Shown here one piece after another: positions 16,964 through 23,673 of a DNA stretch of 64,000 bases; position 1 is the first letter of the stretch; every line of letters starts with the position of its first letter. Below the pieces are notes generated by a model. The model was given only the letters and a program-made list of their open reading frames with translations, made no database searches and was not told where the DNA came from. Location of the stretch: the NCBI GenBank assembly GCA_934667475.1, contig CAKUMB010000005.1, positions 69,073-133,072 on the forward strand. Direction: 5' to 3'. The translations under genes and the position numbers were made by a program. The DNA is from an uncultured Muribaculaceae bacterium (GTDB taxonomy: Bacteria > Bacteroidota > Bacteroidia > Bacteroidales > Muribaculaceae).

Positions 16964-18118
16964 TCAGCGCTTGCGCGTGGGCATATACAGGTCGTCGTCG
17001 TTGTCGGCCGAACTTTGGTTTCTTCTCTTCGTGCTGTTGCCCTGCTTATGTGCGGCCTTCAGTGCGGCTTGCTGCTGCTGGGCGCGGCGCTGCAGCTCGG
17101 CTTGGTGCTTTTGCTCCTTTTCGCGCTGCTTGCGCTCCTTCTCTTTGCGCTTGGCCTCTTCTTTGGCTTTTTTCTGTGCCTCCTTTTGGGCGCGCTCCCA
17201 GGCCTCGCGGTCGAGTTTGGCTTTTTTTTCCAGCTCTTTCTGCTTTTCGCGCTCTTTTTTTTCCAGTTTCTTCTTCTGCTTCTCGGTGAGCGGCACGGGC
17301 TGCTGCGCCGCCTGCACCCTGCGCTGCTTGGGCTCGGGCACACGTGTGGGCGGAGCCACGCTGCGCCGGCGGCCGGCGGGAGTGCCCTTCTTCATGAGAA
17401 TGTCTTTCAGACCGCAACCGGTGTTGAAGCGGCACAGGTCCACATAGGCGTCGATGCCCTGTATGCGGCCGCGCTCGCTAAACTGCCACAGTATCCACTT
17501 GGCACCATGGGTGAGCTGCGGGCGGCTCTTGGAGTAGCGCGCTATAAACAGCGGATATTTGGCAAAGTCGGGAGCCAGATAGGAGTTGAAAAACGAGCTG
17601 CTGGTGTATATCATAGGGCGGCAGCCGTAGTACTGCTCCAGCAGGTCGGCAAACAGCTTCACGCTGTCGCGCAGCTGCTGGTTGGTCCACCCGCGGCGGT
17701 ACTCCACATCGAGCAGCGGCACCAGGTCTTGCTCCTCTTTTTTCACCACGCTTATGAAGTTTTCAAACTGGCTGCGTATCGACGAGCCGGTGCGCAAAAA
17801 GTGGTAGCTGCCTACGCGCACACCATAGCGGCGCGCGTTCTCTATGTTTTGGCGGTAGTGCCGCGATGTGAATGTGGCGCCCTCTGTGGCCTTGACATAC
17901 ACAAACTTTATATTCTTGTCGGCGGCGGTGGTGCTCCAGTCGATGTCTTTCTGATAGCTCGACACATCGATGCCGTCGTACACCAGAGTATGGTCGTTGC
18001 GGTACAGCTGGTCGTCCTCAATGTCGATTTGCTTTGGGGCGGCTGTTGCGACGGCAGCAACCGCGGCCACTGCCGCAACTGCTGCGAGCCTCACCTTATG
18101 TAGTAACGAAGTTTTCAA
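16964..18118 (-). CDS. GH25 lysozyme-like protein with long charged C-terminal tail
   Basis: 384 residues. A signal peptide of alternating Ala-Val (to about residue 26) is followed by a GH25 domain (about 45-240) with 'YDGIDVSSYQKDIDW', 'FVYVKATEGATF', catalytic 'LVPLLDVEYRRG' and 'GIDAYVDLCRFN'. The last 140 residues are almost only K, E, R, Q and A and should form a long helix, ending in a polar, acidic stretch. Such a tail is not part of the GH25 family and may bind the cell wall, nucleic acid or a partner. It is upstream of and co-transcribed with the shorter paralogue. Confidence 0.88.
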   Translation of the reverse strand: MKTSLLHKVRLAAVAAVAAVAAVATAAPKQIDIEDDQLYRNDHTLVYDGIDVSSYQKDIDWSTTAADKNIKFVYVKATEGATFTSRHYRQNIENARRYGVRVGSYHFLRTGSSIRSQFENFISVVKKEEQDLVPLLDVEYRRGWTNQQLRDSVKLFADLLEQYYGCRPMIYTSSSFFNSYLAPDFAKYPLFIARYSKSRPQLTHGAKWILWQFSERGRIQGIDAYVDLCRFNTGCGLKDILMKKGTPAGRRRSVAPPTRVPEPKQRRVQAAQQPVPLTEKQKKKLEKKEREKQKELEKKAKLDREAWERAQKEAQKKAKEEAKRKEKERKQREKEQKHQAELQRRAQQQQAALKAAHKQGNSTKRRNQSSADNDDDLYMPTRKR

Positions 18119-18190
18119 AACCCAATAGAAAATATATGCTGTAAAAGCCCTGGCTTGCGCGCTGATGCGCAGTCAAGGCACCCAATCACA

Positions 18191-18198
18191 CAAAGATA
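18191..18198 (-). promoter_or_regulatory. Promoter of the GH25 pair, -7 element
   Basis: TATCTTTG on the minus strand, 73 bases before the start codon at 18118. Confidence 0.6.
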
Positions 18199-18280
18199 AT
18201 AATTTATTCGCAAAAATGCGCTGGCGGTGTGCATTTGTTGGCACTTTTTTAGCATTTTGGCGGCAACTGGCGGCATGCGC

Positions 18281-18386
18281 AAAAAAAAACGGCCGGACAA
18301 GGTTAGGCAATCCGACCGCAAATAACCAACAAACTTAATAATTTATGATACGTCAATCAAAGGCTAATCAGCTGTAGTTAATTACT
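18281..18386 (-). ncRNA. Candidate small RNA of about 105 bases
   Basis: On the minus strand a perfect -7 element TATATTTG (18393-18400) is followed, with no reading frame of note, by a hairpin (CGGTCGGA at 18318-18311, TCCGGCCG at 18297-18290) and nine T residues (18289-18281). Promoter and intrinsic terminator thus frame an independent transcript between the glycosyltransferase gene, which ends at 18457, and the GH25 pair. It could also be read as the glycosyltransferase terminator, but the promoter downstream of that gene argues for a separate RNA. Confidence 0.45.
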
Positions 18387-18456
18387 TATATGCAAATATA
18401 CGCTTAAATTCGTGATGGGCGCAACATGCAATCGACAAATCAGCCATTTTTAACGA

Positions 18457-19461
18457 CTAAATGGGCCAGTGGCGCATGCACCACAGCAGTGCAGGCCGTC
18501 CGGCATACGACAGGGCTATGCCGGCCTTGTTTTTAAGCCTCACCCGGCGGTCGGCCAGGCAGCCGAGCCGCAGTTGCTTTATCACCCTCCAGCACCGGTC
18601 GGCCAGTGGCTTGTATTCGGGCTGCTCCACAGGGGCTATGCGCAGCATGTTGAAGTGCGCGCTCAGGCGCCGGCTCTGCACTGCGGCCACATATTGCGGA
18701 GCTTCGGCGCGCACTTGCTGCAGCAGCCGGTCGAGGATGTTGAGCACGTCGGTGCGCCGCGGTGTGAAGTGCCCCGTGATGCTGGCTTCGCGCTGTGTGT
18801 AGCAGTAGGTGCAGGCCTCGGTGTGCGTCACCTTGTGCACTTGTCGCAGCAGTGGGTAGATTATGGCCAGGTCTTCATATAGCAGGCCTTTGGGAAACCG
18901 CAGCCGCTCGAACAGCCGCCTTTTAAGCAGCCGTCCGCAGGCCGAGCACGACAGCGTGCGCTGATACAGCACGTCGGCTATGGCCTCGCTCTGCGTGAAG
19001 CTCACCGAGCGGGCCGCGGGACCGGTGGTTGCGTTAATGCTGCTGCCGTCGTCGCCTTCGGCCACGCGCGCCTGCCTGCCCTCCACCACGTCGGCCCCTG
19101 TGGCCAGCATCAGTGTTAGCATTGTGCCGATGGCGCCAGGCGGCAGAAAGTCGTCGCTGTCGACAAAGGTCACAATGGGGCCGTTGGCGGAGTCGAGTCC
19201 GGCGTTGCGCGCGTCCGACAGACCTCCGTTGGCCTTGTGAATCACCCTTGTCCTGCGGTTGGAGGCGGCAATGGCGTCGCACAGCTCGCTTGTGCCGTCG
19301 GTGCTGCCGTCGTCCACCATTATAACCTCAAGGTTGACGTTGGCTTGGCCTGCGATGCTGTCGATGCAGCGCCGCAGGTAGGGCCTCACGTTGTAGCACG
19401 GCACTATCACCGAAATCAGCGAGCCGGTGTACAGATGGTCGGGGTCGGTTGGTGAAATCAT
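18457..19461 (-). CDS. Family 2 glycosyltransferase
   Basis: 334 residues. The GT-A domain is complete: 'ISVIVPCYNVRPYLRRCIDSI', 'VIMVDDGSTDGTSELCD', 'NGGLSDARNAGLD' and the metal-binding 'FVDSDDFL'. The last 100 residues hold a short helix-rich region typical of EpsE/WcaA-like enzymes. Such enzymes add sugars to capsule, lipopolysaccharide or glycan precursors in the cytoplasm. No other glycan gene is adjacent except the flippase at 20352, which is two genes away on the same strand, so a shared role is only a possibility. The start at 19461 is 12 bases after the predicted transcription start. Confidence 0.88.
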   Translation of the reverse strand: MISPTDPDHLYTGSLISVIVPCYNVRPYLRRCIDSIAGQANVNLEVIMVDDGSTDGTSELCDAIAASNRRTRVIHKANGGLSDARNAGLDSANGPIVTFVDSDDFLPPGAIGTMLTLMLATGADVVEGRQARVAEGDDGSSINATTGPAARSVSFTQSEAIADVLYQRTLSCSACGRLLKRRLFERLRFPKGLLYEDLAIIYPLLRQVHKVTHTEACTYCYTQREASITGHFTPRRTDVLNILDRLLQQVRAEAPQYVAAVQSRRLSAHFNMLRIAPVEQPEYKPLADRCWRVIKQLRLGCLADRRVRLKNKAGIALSYAGRPALLWCMRHWPI

Positions 19462-19479
19462 TACATTCTGGTTTTAATG

Positions 19480-19487
19480 CAAATATA
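19480..19487 (-). promoter_or_regulatory. Glycosyltransferase promoter, -7 element
   Basis: TATATTTG on the minus strand. The predicted start site near 19473 leaves a very short leader. Confidence 0.55.
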
Positions 19488-19574
19488 CGCCTTTTTGCCG
19501 TGATAGCCGCTTTCAAGTGGACGAATGCGGCTTTTTTGAGCGACGGCAGGCTTGCAGGTGACTGGCGGTTTTGC

Positions 19575-19582
19575 TATCTTTG
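19575..19582 (+). promoter_or_regulatory. Sirtuin gene promoter, -7 element
   Basis: TATCTTTG on the plus strand, 60 bases before the start codon at 19642. A clear Shine-Dalgarno (CAGGAGG at 19627-19633) follows, unusual in this window, and decides the start. Confidence 0.6.
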
Positions 19583-19641
19583 GCATGGTTGAGCGGCCTC
19601 CGAGTGGTTGCCGCGCCATTAAAATTCAGGAGGACTATGTT

Positions 19642-20337
19642 ATGAAAAACTTAGTGGTGATTACCGGCGCCGGAATCAGTGCCGAGAGTGGGTTGTCGAC
19701 GTTCCGCGATGCGGGCGGCCTATGGGAGCAATATCCCGTGATGGAGGTGGCCAGCCACGATGGCTTTGTGCGCAATCCGCCGCTTATCCACAAGTTCTAC
19801 AACGGCTTGCGCCACAAGCTGCTGAAGGCCGCCCCCAGTGGGGCACACACCATGATAGCTGGGCTTGAAGGGCGGTATGACGTGAACGTGATTACGCAAA
19901 ATGTCGACGACCTGCACGAGCGTGCCGGGTCGACCCACGTGCTGCACCTGCATGGCGAACTTATGAAGGTGCGCTCGATGACCGTGGAAAGCCGCGTCTA
20001 CACTCTGCCGTGCGCCGACCTCAGCGACAAGGGCCTCGACACCACGGTCGACACCACCGACCCCTTTGGCGACCACGTGCGCCCGCACATTGTGTTTTTC
20101 GGCGAAAGTGTGCCCGAGTTCGAACCCGCTGTGGAAATTGTGCGCAAGGCCGACATTGTGGTGGTGATAGGCACATCGCTTGTGGTGTATCCGGCAGCGG
20201 CGCTGCTCAACTATGCCCGCCCCGAGGCCGAACTCTACTACATCGACCCCAACCCGGCTGCCGTGCCAGAACGCGTGCATGTGATAGCCAAAACGGCCAC
20301 CGCAGGCGTCACCGATTTGCTGCCGATGCTCAAGTGA
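19642..20337 (+). CDS. cobB: Sir2-family NAD-dependent protein deacylase
   Basis: 231 residues. The NAD-binding motifs are intact: 'GAGISAESGLSTFRDAGGLWE', 'TQNVDDLHERAGS', catalytic His in 'HLHGEL', 'RPHIVFFGE' and 'VIGTSLVVYPAA'. It removes acetyl or other acyl groups from lysines using NAD. The zinc module between 'HLHGEL' and 'RPHIVFFGE', which normally carries two CxxC pairs, contains only one cysteine (TLPCADLSDKG), so zinc is probably absent or bound differently. The start is the ATG at 19642 with AGGAGG upstream; the longer frame from 19552 lies ahead of the promoter. Confidence 0.92.
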   Translation: MKNLVVITGAGISAESGLSTFRDAGGLWEQYPVMEVASHDGFVRNPPLIHKFYNGLRHKLLKAAPSGAHTMIAGLEGRYDVNVITQNVDDLHERAGSTHVLHLHGELMKVRSMTVESRVYTLPCADLSDKGLDTTVDTTDPFGDHVRPHIVFFGESVPEFEPAVEIVRKADIVVVIGTSLVVYPAAALLNYARPEAELYYIDPNPAAVPERVHVIAKTATAGVTDLLPMLK

Positions 20338-20351
20338 AATTCAGCTGAAGT

Positions 20352-21851
20352 TTAGCGGAACAGGCGGCCCACCACCGGCAGGCGCCGCAGCATGGCGCCC
20401 ATGTGCTCGCGCTTGAACACCACCGCGCAGAACACCAGCAGCAGCACGGTGCGCACTGCCGTGGGCGTCCAGCGTCCAGGCATTGGCGTCAGCGTCATGG
20501 CGGCAAACAGCACTGCCGCCAGGGCCACATACAGCCCTATGTCTTTAAGCGGATAGCTGATGGGGTAGTGGCGCTGGCCCACAAAGTAGCTCAGCACCAT
20601 GGCCGTGCCGTAGCCCGCAAATCCGGCCCAGGCGCAGGCCATGTAGCCGTAGGTGGGCACAAACAGCACGTTGATGGCGATTAGCACAGCGCAGCCCACA
20701 CCCGAGAAATACGCGCCCCAAATGGTCTTGTCGATAAGCTTATACCAGAACGAGAGGTTGAAGTATATACCCATCATAATCTCGGCCGCCATCACAATGG
20801 GCACCACCTTCAGGCCGCTCCAGTAGTCGGGGGCAATGATGTGCTTCAGCACGTCGATCCACGCCATCACGGCCAGGAAGGCCAGCAGGGTGAACACTAT
20901 GAAGTATTTCATGGCCTCGGCATAGGTCTCGCGGTTGTCGCGGTCTTTGGCCTTGCCAAACACAAACGGCTCGTAGGCATAGCGGAAGGCCTGCGTTATC
21001 ATTGCCATAATCATGGCTATCTTGCTGGCGGCGCCATATATGCCCAGCTGCTGGGTCTCGCCTCCGCGCTTGTAGAGGAACGGAAACATGATTTTGTCGG
21101 CCGTCTGGTTGAGGATGCCGGCTATGCCCAGCACCAGTATGGGCCAGCTGTAGCCCAGCATGCGCCGCAGCAGCGGCCAGCTGAAGCTGCCGCGCGCCTC
21201 GGCCAGCTCGCGCCAGAAGAAGAAGGTGATGGCGCCCGTGCACACAAGGTTCAGATAGAAGGCGTAGCCCACGCCCACTGTGGGGTCGTAGATTGCCCCC
21301 ACCGCGTCGGGGTGGGCCTTGTAGAGGGCCGGCAGCACAAGGTAGTAAAGCAGGTTGAGCGCGATGTTCAGAAATATGAACAGCAGCTTGAGTGCGGCAA
21401 ACTTGATGGGGCGCTTCTTGTAGCGCAGGTAGGCAAACGGGATTGCCTGAAATGCGTCGAGGGCCACCACCGCGGCCATCACACCTATGTAGCTGGGGTG
21501 GTCGGCATAGCCCATGGCCCCGGCCACCCAGGGCAGGAAGCCCAGCACGGCGGCCACAAAGGCAAGCGAGGTGGTGCCCACGGCCACCAGTGTGGTGGTG
21601 TACACCGTTTGCGGGTTTTCGCCGGTCTTGTTGGCAAAGCGGAAAAAGGTGGTCTCCATGCCATAGGTGAGTATCACCAGCAGCAGGGCCGTGTAGGAAT
21701 ACACGTTGGTAATCACGCCGTAGCCGCCCGATGCGGCCGAGAGGCTTGCGGTGTAGAGCGGCACCAGCAGGTAGTTTAGAAACCGGCCCACTATGCTGCT
21801 CATGCCATATATTGCAGTGTCTTTAGCTAACGATTTTAAATTTGCAGCCAT
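20352..21851 (-). CDS. Polysaccharide flippase-like membrane protein (MOP superfamily)
   Basis: 499 residues with about 14 membrane segments. The N-terminus 'LAKDTAIYGMSSIVGRFLNYLLVPLYT' is typical of Wzx/RfbX-like lipopolysaccharide or capsule flippases in Bacteroidota, as is 'MLGYSWPILVLGIAGILNQTADKIM' in the middle. These proteins move lipid-linked sugar units across the inner membrane. It is the last gene of a minus-strand set with lrp and ruvB (58 bases after ruvB); the association with ruvB occurs in related genomes and says little about substrate. Confidence 0.88.
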   Translation of the reverse strand: MAANLKSLAKDTAIYGMSSIVGRFLNYLLVPLYTASLSAASGGYGVITNVYSYTALLLVILTYGMETTFFRFANKTGENPQTVYTTTLVAVGTTSLAFVAAVLGFLPWVAGAMGYADHPSYIGVMAAVVALDAFQAIPFAYLRYKKRPIKFAALKLLFIFLNIALNLLYYLVLPALYKAHPDAVGAIYDPTVGVGYAFYLNLVCTGAITFFFWRELAEARGSFSWPLLRRMLGYSWPILVLGIAGILNQTADKIMFPFLYKRGGETQQLGIYGAASKIAMIMAMITQAFRYAYEPFVFGKAKDRDNRETYAEAMKYFIVFTLLAFLAVMAWIDVLKHIIAPDYWSGLKVVPIVMAAEIMMGIYFNLSFWYKLIDKTIWGAYFSGVGCAVLIAINVLFVPTYGYMACAWAGFAGYGTAMVLSYFVGQRHYPISYPLKDIGLYVALAAVLFAAMTLTPMPGRWTPTAVRTVLLLVFCAVVFKREHMGAMLRRLPVVGRLFR

Positions 21852-21909
21852 TGTCCTTGTTTAGTCTTGAATTTGTGTGAATGCCACGCACCTGGTGTGA
21901 GGCGGTGTG

Positions 21910-22929
21910 TCAGAATAGCGACATCGTCTTGCTCTGGCGCTGCCGCTTCAGGTGGGTATAGGCCAGGTCGGTGACCTCGCGGCCCCGCGGGGTGCGGTTG
22001 ATGAACCCCTCCTTTATTAGAAAGGGCTCATACACCTCCTCCACAGTGCCGGGGTCTTCGCTCAGTGCGGTGGCTATGGTGGTGATGCCCACAGGGCCGC
22101 CGCCAAACTTGTCGATCATGGTGAGCAGAATCTTGTTGTCAATCTCGTCGAGTCCGTATTTGTCGATGTTGAGGGCCTCGAGTGCATATCGCGCAATGGC
22201 GGTGTCGATTTTGCCCGACCCCTTCACCTGCGCGAAGTCGCGCACGCGGCGCAGCAGCGAGTTGGCAATGCGCGGGGTGCCGCGGCTGCGCAGCGCTATC
22301 TCGAGCGCGGCCTCGTCGGTGATGGGCACCGACATCAGTCTGGCCGAGCGCTTGATGATGTTCTCAAGCACGTCGTGGCCGTAATACTCCAGGTGGCAGT
22401 TGATGCCGAAGCGGGCGCGCAGCGGGCTGGTGAGCAGGCCGCTGCGTGTGGTGGCGCCAATCAGGGTGAACGGCGCCAGCGTCAGCTGCACCGAGCGTGC
22501 CCCCGGACCCTTGTCAATCATTATGTCGATGCGGTAGTCCTCCATGGCCGAGTACAGATACTCCTCCACCACGGGGCTCAGGCGGTGAATCTCGTCGATA
22601 AACAGCACATCGTTTTCCTCAAGCGACGTGAGTATGCCCGCCAGGTCGCCTGGCTTGTCGAGCACGGGGCCCGACGTCACCTTGAAGCCCACACCCAGCT
22701 CGTTGGCAATGATGTTGCTCAGCGTGGTTTTTCCAAGGCCCGGAGGGCCGTGGAAAAGGATGTGGTCGAGGGCCTCGCCGCGCATTTTGGCCGCCTGCAC
22801 AAACACCTGCAGGTTGCCTATTATCTTCTCCTGCCCGGCGAAGTCCTGAAAGCGCACGGGGCGCAGCGCCTTCTCAAAGTCGCTGTCGCCCTTCACGCGC
22901 TCGTTGCGTATGTCGAATTCTTCGTCCAT
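21910..22929 (-). CDS. ruvB: Holliday junction branch migration helicase RuvB
   Basis: 339 residues. RuvB hexamers pump DNA through the RuvA-bound Holliday junction. Walker A 'GPPGLGKTTLSNIIANELG', Walker B 'VLFIDEIHRL', sensor 1 'IGATTRSGLL', arginine finger region 'PLRARFGI', and the winged-helix end 'GFINRTPRGREVTDLAYTHL' are all present. The frame runs upstream to 23142, but that part overlaps lrp; the ATG at 22927-22929 (MDEEFDIRNERVKGDSD) matches the family start. It lies 20 bases after lrp. Confidence 0.97.
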   Translation of the reverse strand: MDEEFDIRNERVKGDSDFEKALRPVRFQDFAGQEKIIGNLQVFVQAAKMRGEALDHILFHGPPGLGKTTLSNIIANELGVGFKVTSGPVLDKPGDLAGILTSLEENDVLFIDEIHRLSPVVEEYLYSAMEDYRIDIMIDKGPGARSVQLTLAPFTLIGATTRSGLLTSPLRARFGINCHLEYYGHDVLENIIKRSARLMSVPITDEAALEIALRSRGTPRIANSLLRRVRDFAQVKGSGKIDTAIARYALEALNIDKYGLDEIDNKILLTMIDKFGGGPVGITTIATALSEDPGTVEEVYEPFLIKEGFINRTPRGREVTDLAYTHLKRQRQSKTMSLF

Positions 22930-22949
22930 CAAAGTAAATAAGTGGTGTG

Positions 22950-23426
22950 TTACTGTGCGTCGGGGTAGGCCGCCTCGATGGGAATCTCGCGGTTGATGCT
23001 CTCGTCGAGTGAAATCAGCGTCTCGGTGGCGGTGACGCCCGGAATGTGCTGGATTTTGTCGTTGAGCAGCTCCATGAGGTGCTGGTTGTCGCGCGCATAC
23101 AGCTTGAGCAGCAGTGTGTAGGGACCGGTGGTGAAGTGGCACTCCACTATCTCGTCGATCTTCTCAAATTCGGGCACCACGTTGCGATACATCGAGCCGC
23201 GTTCCAGCTTCACGCCTATGTAGGTGCAGGTGGCGAAACCCACCGATTTCGGGTCGACATGATAGCCCGAGCCCGTAATCACATGGGTGTCGATCATGCG
23301 CTGTATGCGCTGGTGAATAGCCGCGCGCGACACACCGCACTCCACAGCCACGTCTTTCGACGGTATGCGGGCGTTCTTCATCACTATTTTCAAAATCTTT
23401 TTGTCAAGATTGTCAATCTTTTCCAT
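22950..23426 (-). CDS. Lrp/AsnC family transcriptional regulator
   Basis: 158 residues. The N-terminal helix-turn-helix ('LDKKILKIVMKNARIPSKDVAVECGVSRAAIHQRIQRM') and the C-terminal RAM effector domain ('HLMELLNDKIQHIPGVTATETLISLDE') are clear. The family responds to amino acids and controls amino acid metabolism and transport. First gene of the lrp-ruvB-flippase set. A palindrome covers its -7 element (23460-23480), which suggests self-control. Which amino acid is sensed cannot be read. Confidence 0.92.
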   Translation of the reverse strand: MEKIDNLDKKILKIVMKNARIPSKDVAVECGVSRAAIHQRIQRMIDTHVITGSGYHVDPKSVGFATCTYIGVKLERGSMYRNVVPEFEKIDEIVECHFTTGPYTLLLKLYARDNQHLMELLNDKIQHIPGVTATETLISLDESINREIPIEAAYPDAQ

Positions 23427-23459
23427 ATTCTAAAATCGATGAATGTTTCCTATTGTTGC

Positions 23460-23480
23460 ACTACTTTGTGCAAAAGTAGT
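23460..23480 (-). promoter_or_regulatory. lrp promoter overlapped by a palindrome (candidate operator)
   Basis: ACTACTTT (23460-23467) and AAAGTAGT (23473-23480) form a perfect 8-base inverted repeat around GTGCA. The minus-strand -7 element TACTTTTG (23471-23478) lies inside it, so a protein bound here would block transcription. Confidence 0.5.
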
Positions 23481-23611
23481 CACTTTTTTCATAAAAAACG
23501 ACAAAACGACAAAAAACATGCTGCGCAGTGCGCCGCTCCTTCGCTTTGCGCTTACACATGCGTGCTTTTTTGCCGCCTTGGCTATCCTTTTGCCAGTGCG
23601 GCAAACGAAAA

Positions 23612-23642
23612 GTGGCGGGGACCGACGCTCGGTCTCCGCCAC
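23612..23642 (-). terminator. Terminator of M6 protease 2
   Basis: Arms 23612-23625 and 23629-23642 pair with one mismatch around CGC. The minus strand continues with TTTTCGTTT, 32 bases after the stop. Confidence 0.8.
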
Positions 23643-23673
23643 CATTATGTGTTGTGCTGATTTGTGCTGTTGC

